DNA of 64,000 nt from Pontibacter roseus DSM 17521 (GTDB lineage: Bacteria > Bacteroidota > Bacteroidia > Cytophagales > Hymenobacteraceae), in the NCBI RefSeq assembly GCF_000373265.1, contig NZ_KB890761.1, positions 607,389-671,388 on the forward strand. Reading direction: 5' to 3'. The translations under genes were made by a program, and so were the position numbers. Below, piece by piece: positions 42,935 through 51,549 of this stretch (its first letter is position 1; every line of letters starts with the position of its first letter). The notes beneath the pieces are model-generated. The model worked only from the letters and a program-made list of their open reading frames with translations. It made no database searches and was not told where the DNA came from.

Positions 42935-44023
42935 TCAGTTCTTAGATTCAGCTACAGCCATATTTGTAGATGCTTTAGCTCGAGCAGGTAAGAATTTACC
43001 TTTAGCCTTTTTCAGTAGGTATTCCTCAAATATCTTGCTGTAAATCACACCAGAAAGGCAGCATATTATGAAAACGGCTACAAAGACAAATGCTGAATAT
43101 AGCTCACCCGAGTATTTAGGGAACAGTCTCACAAGAATGCTTATTTCTGGGTTGTGTACCAAGTATATCGAATAAGAGGCATTCCCTACTACCATCAGTA
43201 AGCTAGACGATTTGATTCTATCCAGAGCAGTGTTAATGCTGCCTAGTATCAGGAAGAAGAAGCTTACAGCGAACACCAAAGTAATAGGTAACTGCACCCC
43301 CTGCCATTTCAAAATCACTGCTGCCATACACACCAAAGCAGCCACAGCAAGAAACGCCCGCTGCCCCGCTAATTTGGTTTCCTTTACCAAGACTGCCAGG
43401 TAAAAGCCCATGATAAACTCGAGATTGTAAACAGAGGCAAAAAACTTCAAGACAGGTATACTCTCCCAAGCTGTACCGGCATGCAGCCAATTCAAGTAGA
43501 TGATAGCTCCTGCCCATACAGCGGTAAACATATACCAGCCTCTCTTTGTGTAGAACCAAATCATAAACACTAGATAGAACATCATCTCATGTACTAATGT
43601 CCAAGCCACTGACAGAGCGGGTGGTCCGTCTGGAATAAGCGTGAGCGAGGTAAGCAGGCTTATGTCTCTGTTACCCTCAGACATATTAGGGAGCAAGCTG
43701 TACAAGAGCAGCATAGCTATACCTATAGGGAGGTAGGGAATATATATTCTAAACACCCTATTAAGTAGATAAGACTTATTGGTCCCAAAGCTAGCTGATT
43801 TAGTATAACAGGAGTATGTAATAATGAAGCCGGATAGGACGAAGAAGAAATCTACCCCATGTTTACCCAAACCAGCGAGAAAGGAAAGGGTACTGTTATC
43901 CAGTCCAAAGAAGTAAATGAATGATGGCCATTGGTGATGAAAGACTACCATCAGAGCAGCTATACCCCTAAAGACCTGAAGAGAATTAAAAAAACCGCCT
44001 TTTTCTTGTAAAGCAACAGACAT
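42935..44023 (-). CDS. Acyltransferase 3-family membrane protein (O-acetyltransferase)
   Basis: A 362-residue integral membrane protein with about ten helices. The family signature is present: the N-terminal SLQVFRGIAALMVVFHHQWPSF (about 14-35), with the conserved Arg and His, and the GLGKHGVDFFFVLSGFIITYS segment (about 51-71). These proteins transfer acyl (usually acetyl) groups to exopolysaccharide, O-antigen or peptidoglycan sugars. The coding strand is opposite to the rest of the element and the G+C is low, so it is probably cargo. A second acyltransferase of the same family is encoded at 45237-46313. Confidence 0.92.
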   Translation of the reverse strand: MSVALQEKGGFFNSLQVFRGIAALMVVFHHQWPSFIYFFGLDNSTLSFLAGLGKHGVDFFFVLSGFIITYSCYTKSASFGTNKSYLLNRVFRIYIPYLPIGIAMLLLYSLLPNMSEGNRDISLLTSLTLIPDGPPALSVAWTLVHEMMFYLVFMIWFYTKRGWYMFTAVWAGAIIYLNWLHAGTAWESIPVLKFFASVYNLEFIMGFYLAVLVKETKLAGQRAFLAVAALVCMAAVILKWQGVQLPITLVFAVSFFFLILGSINTALDRIKSSSLLMVVGNASYSIYLVHNPEISILVRLFPKYSGELYSAFVFVAVFIICCLSGVIYSKIFEEYLLKKAKGKFLPARAKASTNMAVAESKN

Positions 44024-44536
44024 ATAAGAATTGTTTTCTATTGTAGATTAGCGCGCAAAAGTACAATAATTCTGTTTATTATCTTTTATTTGTCATACTC
44101 TTTCTTATTTTTCTAAAGCAGTAAGTACTTCAATGTAATCATTGCAGGTATGCCAACCGAATGCTACTTAGTGCTGCTAGAGAAAACTAGAGTTTTAGAA
44201 GTGTATAGAACCTAACAAAACCTGACATTGCCGTGCATATAGCAGAACTACATAAAACTACACTTTTGGGAGTATGTAAAACCTGATAAAACCTGAAATA
44301 AATCTAAGTGAGAGCTACTCCTGAAAGGATAGCTTTATTTATTGCAGAAAGCGGGTTATTTTGTGCCTGCATTAAATCAAATCCTGTTAGGCATAGAATG
44401 CGAACAGCTACACACCGCCTAAGCTATAATAGTGTAAGCCTTACCTAAGCAGCCATACCTGGCAGCCTTTACAGATGTTAGTAAATGTTAAGGTTTTCAC
44501 GCGCGCGAGGCAATCTTATTTAGAGGCTTATAGTGT
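44024..44536. other. AT-rich intergenic region with diverged repeats
   Basis: There is no gene in 513 bp. It holds two diverged copies (44180-44228 and 44250-44300) of the repeat at 42827, each with AAAACCTGA-type ends. A GCGCGCG run is at about 44503. The promoters of the flanking genes are probably here. Confidence 0.6.
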
Positions 44537-44839
44537 ATGAATTATATTAATCTCAGTAGTATTTACAGGCTCTACTCTTTTCCTGATTATTGGAGCATGA
44601 AAGAGGCTAAGCCTAAAATCAGGAGAGTTATACTAGCTAAGGAGTTCAAAGTAGTACAAGAGATTGAGGCAAAGCACTATGTACAAAAGTATGGGGATTA
44701 TGCTTTTAGGAACTACCTGAGAGAGGATAAGAAAGAACTTAAGCAATCAGGCTTGCAATCACTTATTACAGCTTTACAGGCTCTTTATAAGCTCAATGGA
44801 TACCCTGCAAAGTATAACATTATTGAGGGCAGGTATTAA
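44537..44839 (+). CDS. Small hypothetical protein of the element
   Basis: A 100-residue basic protein (many Lys, Arg and Tyr), AT-rich in coding. The N-terminus MNYINLSSIYRLYSFPDYWSMKEAKPKIRR and a helical C-terminal part (SLITALQALYKLNGYP) are seen, with no known motif. There is no clear Shine-Dalgarno. It may be a DNA- or RNA-binding protein, but that is only suggested by charge. Confidence 0.55.
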   Translation: MNYINLSSIYRLYSFPDYWSMKEAKPKIRRVILAKEFKVVQEIEAKHYVQKYGDYAFRNYLREDKKELKQSGLQSLITALQALYKLNGYPAKYNIIEGRY

Positions 44840-45236
44840 GAAAGGTTAGTAAAAATTAGTATTTCCTGTTACTCATATAAAGAGTAATAAAACCTGACTA
44901 AATCTGACATCTTAAAAGGTTTGGCCCTTAGACAGTAGGAGTTAGGCACATGAACAAAACTGAACACCCTAGAAAAGCTAACTTTTGACCAATTCGCCTG
45001 GGGCAAAGGGGTAAATCTACAATAGATATAAATAGATTTACATGAGGCCTTTGAAGCAAGACAGACCTACAGCCAATTATTCAGTCTTTATGAAAAGCCT
45101 TACAAGACCGATCGATAATAATCTGCTCAATCGTTCCCAAGTACAACTAATAAATGAGCTTTGAATTTTTAATCTATATTTTGTTTATCTAAGTTCTTAA
45201 TTTTGCACCGCAAAAAGCTAGAATAAGCTTTGCTTG
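44840..45236. other. Intergenic region, no gene seen
   Basis: These 397 bp hold a further AAAACCTGA-type repeat fragment (about 44888-44912) and a TAATTTTG -7 element at 45198-45205, 31 bp before the second acyltransferase start. Confidence 0.55.
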
Positions 45237-46313
45237 ATGATTATTTATATGCGAATTGAAACAAACTTAAGGAGTGAGGTAGAGTCAGCAGTAATAACTC
45301 CTATTAATGTTAATGAGCCAACAAGGAATACATCAGTAGATATACTAAGATCAGTTTCAATGATTCTGGTAGTACTGTTGCATGTGGCTGCACCATATGC
45401 TAGCAGTGGGTTAGAGAATGACATCCTTAACACAGACTTTTGGATAGGGAATGTGTTAAACTCCTTCAGTAGGGTTTGTGTGCCACTTTTTGTTATGATT
45501 AGTGGGGCGTTTCTGCTGGGGCGGAACGAGCCTTATGCTTTTTTCTATAGAAAGAGAGCAGCCAGGGTACTATGGCCCTTAGTTTTCTGGAGTGGAGTAT
45601 ATATATTGTACTTGTTCCTAATGCAGTACATAGGTTCAGGGGAATTGCAGGTACTACCAGTTATCAATAGGCTTCTGATTGGAAAGCCTTTCTATCACCT
45701 GTGGTACATGTACATGCTTATAGGGCTCTATCTAATAACCCCGATTATAAATAGGGCGATTCAATCCTTAGCGTTAGAAGAATTGAAAAGAACTGCCTAC
45801 ATAATGCTAGCTGTTGGATTTCTGATAAACCTCTGGAATGTTTACTTCAAGAACGAGTCAATATTTATTCTTTGGTTTGCTGAGTATATCGGGTACTTCC
45901 TGATGGGCTATGTTATGATTAATAGCCAAAAGAAGTGGAGTAGTATAAGCCTCTTAGCTGTTTATGGGGCGTCATCCCTTCTCATAGCGGCAATGACCTA
46001 CTTTTTTAAGAGCCCATTCTTTTATAATTATCTCTTCCCATTAGTTACTGTAGCTTCTCTGACTATATTTAAGCTATTTACACAGAGAAGCTTTCATGAC
46101 AACTGGCTTTCCCGGTTCTCAAAACTGACTTTGGGTGTCTACCTCATACACGCGGGCATTCTGGATGTTATGCGCCTATTAGGCGATAGATTTCAGTTGA
46201 CGGCAGGCTTTACTTTATTTGACATCTTAATAAAGCTCTGTCTGGTTATCGGGATTTCTGTGGCTATGGCAAGCATCATTAGTCGAATTCCCAAGTTAAA
46301 CAAGGTTATATAA
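45237..46313 (+). CDS. Acyltransferase 3-family protein, WecH-like
   Basis: A 358-residue integral membrane protein with about ten helices, of the same superfamily as the protein at 42935. The signature is SVDILRSVSMILVVLLHVAAP (about 33-53), with SRVCVPLFVMISGAFLLGR (about 78-96) and a second block PFYHLWYMYMLIGLYLITP. This is closer to WecH/OafA-like enterobacterial enzymes. The ATG at 45237 is taken; a TTG at 45234 and an internal ATG at 45249 (MRIETN) are possible. It lies at the right end of the element and is probably cargo that changes cell-surface glycans. Confidence 0.9.
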   Translation: MIIYMRIETNLRSEVESAVITPINVNEPTRNTSVDILRSVSMILVVLLHVAAPYASSGLENDILNTDFWIGNVLNSFSRVCVPLFVMISGAFLLGRNEPYAFFYRKRAARVLWPLVFWSGVYILYLFLMQYIGSGELQVLPVINRLLIGKPFYHLWYMYMLIGLYLITPIINRAIQSLALEELKRTAYIMLAVGFLINLWNVYFKNESIFILWFAEYIGYFLMGYVMINSQKKWSSISLLAVYGASSLLIAAMTYFFKSPFFYNYLFPLVTVASLTIFKLFTQRSFHDNWLSRFSKLTLGVYLIHAGILDVMRLLGDRFQLTAGFTLFDILIKLCLVIGISVAMASIISRIPKLNKVI

Positions 46314-46355
46314 CTTAACTGAATACTCATGCTGTTTGCAGGTGCTTTTGCTGAT

Positions 46356-46379
46356 TTTGTAACCAGTTTGTAACTCGTT
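46356..46379 (+). repeat. Right arm-type repeat of the integrase
   Basis: This 24-bp block is an exact direct copy of 37658-37681 and contains two of the TTGTAAC units. Confidence 0.8.
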
Positions 46380-46438
46380 GCTATAAAAATAATGCTAAGC
46401 AATTGATTTACAGCATTATAAATAAAGGGTTAAATACA

Positions 46439-46451
46439 CGCTCCTGGTACT
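46439..46451 (+). repeat. attR core of the integrated element
   Basis: CGCTCCTGGTACT, identical to the tRNA-Leu 3' end copy at 37524-37536. Just beyond it lies a terminator that probably served tRNA-Leu before insertion. Confidence 0.85.
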
Positions 46452-46462
46452 AGAATAATCTG

Positions 46463-46499
46463 AAAAAGCCCTTGTAACGCACGTTGCAAGGGCTTTTTT
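46463..46499 (+). terminator. Ancestral tRNA-Leu terminator, displaced
   Basis: A 17-bp stem with one wobble pair (46463-46479 with 46482-46498) and a T-run, 11 bp past attR. Confidence 0.82.
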
Positions 46500-46513
46500 G
46501 TTCGGTTAAGCCG

Positions 46514-46521
46514 TATCTTTG
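46514..46521 (+). promoter_or_regulatory. Putative -7 element for the TcmP-like gene
   Basis: TATCTTTG at 66 bp before the ATG. No good -33 at the usual spacing; a TTG at 46498-46500 is 13 nt away. Confidence 0.4.
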
Positions 46522-46587
46522 TGGGTCTACACCAATATTTTCGTACAGGTTAGGCACAGCAGACCTTAACAGCACAATACCCCTCCC

Positions 46588-47724
46588 ATGCCCGCAGCAT
46601 TCAGCGACTTATTTAAAATCGAAAGGACAGCCTCAGCAATAAAATCCGAGCTGTTGCCTCGATTTTTTGAGGTGTGGGCGTCTACTATACTGCAGCAGCC
46701 AAATAAACCGCTTGTCCCTATACCTTTCTTTGACTTGCAGGCCGGATTGGATAATAATGAATTGGTGCCTGCTGCCTTGCAGCAGCTGCGGCAGGTATAC
46801 AAAAGCACTGGCTCCCGTCTTGATTTTAATAAAAGTATAAAGTCTACCTTTTACGATGCTGACCAGTCTGCCTTGGCTGAACTGCAGGCGCAGGTAGCGC
46901 AATTGCCGTTCTACCAAAATCTGGTGCACCCGCCAGACATGTTGCTTGAGGAGAACTCTGAGGCAATGGCAGAGCAGGTTCTGGATATAGGACAGCCGGC
47001 CCTCACTTTTCTGAACCCTGTTGGGGAAGGTTTTTCACAACAGTTTATGCTTCATGCCACCCAGAACTGCGCATCAGATTTGCTGATGCTTTTCAACCCG
47101 AAAGCTTTGGAGGTAGCTGTGAGGAAAGCCAAGCCAGATAGTTTGCTTCAGGAAGCCTTTGGAGAGCGACTGGAACAGATTAAGGGCTTCTACAAGCAGA
47201 ACAGAAACGCGGAAAAGCGGGAGGCGTATTTGCTAGATTGCTTTGAAGAAATCTTCAGCAGCAAAGGCTTCTATACCTTAAGGTTCAGGATAAACCTGCC
47301 GGATAGGAAACAGACAAATCAATACCTTGTGCTGGCTTCTACGTCGGCGCAAGCTTATACCAGAATCAAGGAACTGCTGGAAGGGTATAGCGACTACCAG
47401 GAGGACGGGGTGCCGCTGTTCGGCGCTAATCTGCAAGCGCAGCAGATGTCCCTGTTCCATGAGCATCTCAAATACTCCGTTGCCAAGTTAGCGCAGGAGC
47501 TTCTGGCGGATGCCACGAGCTGTAACAACCGGTCACTGCAGTACATTTATGAGCAACATAACCTAGGTACTCACTATACCTTGGCGAATTACGCTGCAGC
47601 CTACGAAAGACTGATGCGGCAAGGAGTGGTACGCTTTATCAACCCCAAAACAGGACAGCCTGTTACTAAACTGACAGCAGTATCGCTGATTAGGTATAGC
47701 GTCAAAAAAGAACAGGGACAATAA
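46588..47724 (+). CDS. Orphan TcmP-like protein (three-Cys-motif partner family)
   Basis: A 378-residue protein with a Rossmann-type fold similar to the TcmP family: FFDLQAGLDNNE (about 47-58, in place of the usual YIDGFAGPG motif), ALTFLNPVGEG (about 138-148, for the FIDPFG block), SDLLMLFNPKALEVAVRKAKPDS and FYTLRFRINLPDRKQTNQYLVLASTSAQAYTRIKELLEG (about 228-267). The key glycines and Asp are altered, so binding of SAM or a nucleotide may be lost. No three-Cys-motif gene is adjacent. It lies just outside attR. The family link is inferred from motif order and needs a profile search. Confidence 0.6.
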   Translation: MPAAFSDLFKIERTASAIKSELLPRFFEVWASTILQQPNKPLVPIPFFDLQAGLDNNELVPAALQQLRQVYKSTGSRLDFNKSIKSTFYDADQSALAELQAQVAQLPFYQNLVHPPDMLLEENSEAMAEQVLDIGQPALTFLNPVGEGFSQQFMLHATQNCASDLLMLFNPKALEVAVRKAKPDSLLQEAFGERLEQIKGFYKQNRNAEKREAYLLDCFEEIFSSKGFYTLRFRINLPDRKQTNQYLVLASTSAQAYTRIKELLEGYSDYQEDGVPLFGANLQAQQMSLFHEHLKYSVAKLAQELLADATSCNNRSLQYIYEQHNLGTHYTLANYAAAYERLMRQGVVRFINPKTGQPVTKLTAVSLIRYSVKKEQGQ

Positions 47725-47770
47725 TATAGTCCTTAATCAGTCCTTTCTCAAGGCATTGTGACTTTGTCTT

Positions 47771-48043
47771 TTACTCAGCTGTCGTCGGGTCTATGATGGT
47801 ACCTACCCTGCTTATCTTATTGGCCGGGAAGCCTCCCTGTTGGGCATGCTCCCGCACCATTTCCTCGTTCGGTGCATTGTAGATGCAGTAAATTTTGTCG
47901 TCCGTCACATAGCTCTGGACCCACTGAATCTTAGGGCCCATCTTGTCGAGCACGCCACAGGAGGTCTGTGAAATGGATTTCAGCTGATCCGGTGTCAGCT
48001 TGCCGGCATCCGGAATCTCTCTTTCTATTACAAATTTTGGCAT
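47771..48043 (-). CDS. DUF4242-domain protein (SCO4226-like)
   Basis: A 90-residue protein of the DUF4242 family, ferredoxin-like fold, with the typical FVIEREIPDAGKLT start and IQWVQSYVTDDKIYCIYNAPNEEMVREHA in the centre (about 40-68). SCO4226 from Streptomyces binds nickel. The role here is unknown. It is monocistronic. The start lies directly after a GCTATACC-type copy of the motif on the minus strand. Confidence 0.9.
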   Translation of the reverse strand: MPKFVIEREIPDAGKLTPDQLKSISQTSCGVLDKMGPKIQWVQSYVTDDKIYCIYNAPNEEMVREHAQQGGFPANKISRVGTIIDPTTAE

Positions 48044-48393
48044 AGCGGTATAGGTATAGCTAATTGTTTTGATGATGTAAATCAGATATGCAAAGTGGCA
48101 GGGGGATTAGCCTGAGCTGGAAGAGGAGTGTACGACCTGTCTGTTCAAAAACAGAGACGTGTTTATCTTTAAATAATGCCTGTTGCGTATGTAAGTGTTT
48201 GTGAGTTAGTGATATATAACTACGTGTCGTTATGTCTATGGTTGGAGTGCTTTGGCAGGGGATTTAATAAGAGAGTTGATATTGAGGAGTGTCACCAGTA
48301 GCAACAAAACGGCCAGTGCGGCAGAATCACTCCGAAGGGAGCATTCTGCCGCACTGGCCGTTTTCTAGGATTAAGGGGTTTCTGGCTTATACC
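48044..48393. other. Intergenic region, no gene seen
   Basis: These 350 bp are partly occupied by the terminator of the cell-shape operon (48307-48364). The rest shows no repeat or promoter consensus that I can name. Confidence 0.6.
48307..48364 (-). terminator. Terminator of the rodA operon
   Basis: A perfect 22-bp stem (48307-48328 with 48343-48364) with flanking A/T runs. It is 30 bp past the rodA stop. Confidence 0.95.
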
Positions 48394-49716
48394 TTATCTT
48401 ACCAGTTCTCTGTTCCTGTTTGCATCTATAGCCAGGAGGATGAACAGCAGGATGGTGAAGGACCAGAGCGAGGAGCCGCCATAGCTGAAGAAGGGCAACG
48501 GTATGCCCACCACCGGCGCCAAACCGATGGTCATGCCCACGTTGATGACGAAGTGGAAGAAGATGACCGATACCACACAATAGCCATATGTTCGGCCAAA
48601 AACCGATTTCTGCCGCTCCGCGATGTGCACGATGCGCAGCAGCAGGAGCATGAACAAACCAATCAGGATGGTGCTCCCGACCCAGCCGTGTTCCTCGCCA
48701 ATGGTACAGAAGATAAAGTCGGTGCTCTGCTCCGGCACGAAGTCGAATTTGGTCTGCGTCCCCTCCAGAAAGCCTTTGCCCCAGAAGCCGCCGGAACCGA
48801 TTGCAATCTTCGACTGCGTTACGTTCCAGCCATAGCCCAGCGGGTCTGCCTCCGGGTTAATGAGTGCCTTGATGCGGTTCTGCTGGTGGGGCTGCAGGAT
48901 ATCGTTCACGAAGTAGTCCACGCTGAACACCATGCCCACAACCAGCACAAAGAGCGCTATCATCGTCTTGAAGCGGCGCATTAAACGGTAGTCCAGGAAC
49001 ATGGCTAGGCCCATGACGGCGGCTATGCCAATCAGCAGGTATAGCTTGGGTATTAGCAGCGTCAGGATGAAAATGGCCGCCGCCGTACCGCCTATAATGA
49101 GGATGAGGGGCGACATACCTTCGCGGAAGAACGCCAGGATAAAGGCGCCGAACACCAGGGCCGAGCCCGTCTCATTCTGTAGGATGATGATGACGGCCGG
49201 CAGAAAGGTGATGGCCGCCAGCACCATCTGGTCCTTCATTTTCTGTTGGCGTAAACTCACCTGGCTCAGGAACTTCGAAATGGCAAGCGCTGTCGCAAAC
49301 TTGGCCAACTCAGCGGGCTGCAGGCGTATGCCTCCGCCCAAATCGAGCCAGGAGCGGGAGCCGGCCACCGGGTTGGCCACGGCCAGCGTGAAAAGCAGCA
49401 GCAGGATGATAGCCCCGTAAATGGGGTAGGCCAGGTGCTCGTATACCTTGTAATCGACGACAAGCAACACAATCATGAGAATAACGCCAGTGCCTATCCA
49501 AAGGAGCTGCTTGCCCGAGTTGATGTCGAAGCTGAAGATGTTCACCACGTTGTCTGGGCTATACACCACGGCGTAAATGTTCATCCAGCCCAAGGCTACC
49601 AGCACGAAGTAGATGAGCACGGTCACCCAGTCCAGGTTCCCCAGCACGCTGTGGGAAGTGCGCCGGCTGCTGGGCTGCACAATCTTTCCTCCAAGCACTC
49701 TCTGTTCAACTGGCAT
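48394..49716 (-). CDS. rodA: Rod shape-determining protein RodA
   Basis: A 440-residue SEDS glycosyltransferase with ten membrane helices that polymerises peptidoglycan strands with PBP2. Typical segments are GSRSWLDLGGGIRLQPAELAKFA (about 113-135), with the conserved Trp, Asp and Pro-Ala-Glu, NETGSALVFGAF, ALINPEADPLGYGWNVTQSKIAIGSGGFWGKGFL (about 286-320) and the catalytic-region PEQSTDFIF. There is a longer N-terminus (about 25 residues) than in E. coli. It is last in the operon mreB-mreC-mreD-mrdA-rodA; the start lies 3 bp from the mrdA stop. Confidence 0.97.
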   Translation of the reverse strand: MPVEQRVLGGKIVQPSSRRTSHSVLGNLDWVTVLIYFVLVALGWMNIYAVVYSPDNVVNIFSFDINSGKQLLWIGTGVILMIVLLVVDYKVYEHLAYPIYGAIILLLLFTLAVANPVAGSRSWLDLGGGIRLQPAELAKFATALAISKFLSQVSLRQQKMKDQMVLAAITFLPAVIIILQNETGSALVFGAFILAFFREGMSPLILIIGGTAAAIFILTLLIPKLYLLIGIAAVMGLAMFLDYRLMRRFKTMIALFVLVVGMVFSVDYFVNDILQPHQQNRIKALINPEADPLGYGWNVTQSKIAIGSGGFWGKGFLEGTQTKFDFVPEQSTDFIFCTIGEEHGWVGSTILIGLFMLLLLRIVHIAERQKSVFGRTYGYCVVSVIFFHFVINVGMTIGLAPVVGIPLPFFSYGGSSLWSFTILLFILLAIDANRNRELVR

Positions 49717-49719
49717 ACC

Positions 49720-51549
49720 TTACTTCGATTTAATGTTCAAGTACTCCCGGCTCAGCACCCATTTCTCCTGCGCCTTCATCGTCACGGTGTCGGTCAGGTA
49801 CTGCTCTATCATAAGGCCGGCGATGGGGGCAGCGGACTGGCCTCCCCACTTGCCGTGCTCCACATACACCGCAATCGCGATTTTGGGGTTCTCCATGGGG
49901 GCGAAGGCCACGAACACGGCATGGTCAGGTCCCTGGGGGTTCTGAGCCGTACCCGTCTTGCCGCAGACCACAATCCCTACCTTCTCCAGGTTGGCTCTGC
50001 GGGCCGTGCCGGCACGCACCACCTCGGCCATACCTTCAATGATGGGCTCGTAGTGGTGCGGCTTCACAGAGGTATAGTGGCGCTCCTGGTTCTCCTGGAG
50101 TGGCTTGCCGTTCTCACCGATGGAGCGGATAAGGTGCGGGGTCACGTAGTAGCCTTTATTGGCGATAGTCGCCATGAAGTTGGCCATCTGGAGTGGCGTC
50201 ACGCCCAGCTCACCTTGCCCGATGCTGAGGGAGTAAATGGTGGAGTACTTCCATCGGTTCTTGCCGTACACGCGGTCGTACAGGTCCGTAGAAGCGACGA
50301 CGCCTTTTTTCTCACCCGGAATGTCGATGCCCAGTTTTTGGCCAAAGCCGAAGGTCAGCACCTGCTCGCGCCAGTCTTTCAGGCCCAGCGAAGTGTCGGT
50401 GAAGGTGTTCTTGGACTTGCCTTGGTTGAGGAGCGCCCGGTATGCCTGGAAGAACCACGGGTTACAGGAGTGCTGCACGGCTCCACGCAAATCGAGGGGC
50501 GAAGGGTGGGGGTGGCAGTTCACCAGCGATTTGTTACAGGCGTACCGGGTGTTGGGGTCTATCACGCCCTCCTCCAGCGCAATCAGGGCCTGAGTCAGCT
50601 TAAAGATGGATCCCGGCGGGTTCTGGTCGGCCATAATGGGGCGGTTGAACATGGTCTTGTCCGGGTCCTGGAGCAGGGACATGTAGTTCTTGCCGTAGTC
50701 TTTGCCGGTGAAGAGGTTGGGGTCGTAGAACGGGGCCGAGATATAAGCCAAAATCTCGCCGGTCGCTGGTTCAATCGCCACGACGCTTCCTTTGGCGCCA
50801 TCCATCAGATACTCGCCGTAGGCCTGTAGGTCTAGGTCGATGGTGCTCACCAGGTTTTGGCCCGCTATAGAAAGGGTGTCGTAGGCGCCGTCTTTGAAGG
50901 AGCCTTTGTCGATGCCCCGGACGTTCACCATCTTGTACTTGACGCCACGCCGGCCCATCAGGTACTTCTCGTACTCCATCTCTATACCTGCCTTGCCGAT
51001 GTAGTCACCGGGGCGGTAGCCGTGGTAGGCCGTATCCTCCAACTGCTTCGGGCTTATCTCGGCAATATAGCCTAAGGCGTGCCCCAGGCTCTTGTGCGGA
51101 TAGCCACGCGCCGTACGAGCGTTGATGTAGAAGCCGGGAAAGTCGATGAGGTTGTCCTGGATGTGCGCGAAGTCCTGCGTGGTGAGCATCTGCATGAAAA
51201 TGGAGGGCTTCACCCAGGAGTAGGCACGAGCCTTCTTAAAACGCTCACGGGCATCCTCCAGCGGAATCTCCAGCATGTTGGCCAGGCGCAGCGTGTCGAT
51301 GTTGCGCGCCTCCTTGGGCACAATCATCAGGTCGTATACGGGCGTGTTCTGCACCAGCAGCTGGCCGTTGCGGTCGTATATCAGCCCCCGGAACGGGTAC
51401 TGGATAACGGTTTTGATGGCATTGGTCTCGGCAGCCTGCTTGTAGCTGCTGTCCACCACCTGGATGTAGAACAGGCGCAGCGCATAGACCACACCCACCA
51501 CCAGGAATATTGCTTGTATGACGTATTTTCTATTTTCCAGGTAATTCAT
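49720..51549 (-). CDS. mrdA: Penicillin-binding protein 2 (transpeptidase)
   Basis: A 609-residue class B PBP with a single N-terminal membrane anchor (about 12-28), PBP dimerisation domain (about 45-220) and transpeptidase domain (about 250-590). The active-site Ser is S314 in PGSIFKLTQ (SxxK), the SxN triad member is in HSCNPWF (about 359-365) and the KTG box in CGKTGTAQ (about 525-532). It crosslinks peptidoglycan with RodA for lateral growth. The ORF overlaps mreD by 4 bp (ATGA), so translational coupling is likely. It is intact. Confidence 0.97.
   Translation of the reverse strand: MNYLENRKYVIQAIFLVVGVVYALRLFYIQVVDSSYKQAAETNAIKTVIQYPFRGLIYDRNGQLLVQNTPVYDLMIVPKEARNIDTLRLANMLEIPLEDARERFKKARAYSWVKPSIFMQMLTTQDFAHIQDNLIDFPGFYINARTARGYPHKSLGHALGYIAEISPKQLEDTAYHGYRPGDYIGKAGIEMEYEKYLMGRRGVKYKMVNVRGIDKGSFKDGAYDTLSIAGQNLVSTIDLDLQAYGEYLMDGAKGSVVAIEPATGEILAYISAPFYDPNLFTGKDYGKNYMSLLQDPDKTMFNRPIMADQNPPGSIFKLTQALIALEEGVIDPNTRYACNKSLVNCHPHPSPLDLRGAVQHSCNPWFFQAYRALLNQGKSKNTFTDTSLGLKDWREQVLTFGFGQKLGIDIPGEKKGVVASTDLYDRVYGKNRWKYSTIYSLSIGQGELGVTPLQMANFMATIANKGYYVTPHLIRSIGENGKPLQENQERHYTSVKPHHYEPIIEGMAEVVRAGTARRANLEKVGIVVCGKTGTAQNPQGPDHAVFVAFAPMENPKIAIAVYVEHGKWGGQSAAPIAGLMIEQYLTDTVTMKAQEKWVLSREYLNIKSK

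Larger units (their letters stand above)
37524..46451 (+). mobile_element. Integrated element in tRNA-Leu (about 8.9 kb), phage/plasmid-like
   Basis: It is bounded by the 13-bp duplicated att core. Contents in order: arm-type repeats, a tyrosine integrase, an RteC-C-terminal-like protein, an HTH/excisionase-like protein, a 177-residue protein, a Rep protein of filamentous-phage type, tandem repeats, a 194-residue protein, an acyltransferase, a small protein and a second acyltransferase. No relaxase, transfer or phage structural gene was found. G+C is visibly lower than in the flanks. Likely an integrative plasmid-like element or satellite; autonomy is not shown. Confidence 0.85.

Noticed and set aside
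37524..46451. Conjugative transposon (CTnDOT-like)
   Set aside because: No tra, mob or relaxase genes were found; the size and Rep gene fit a smaller element.
49435..50829. Plus-strand 464-residue open frame
   Set aside because: It is the shadow of rodA and mrdA, which have full motif support.
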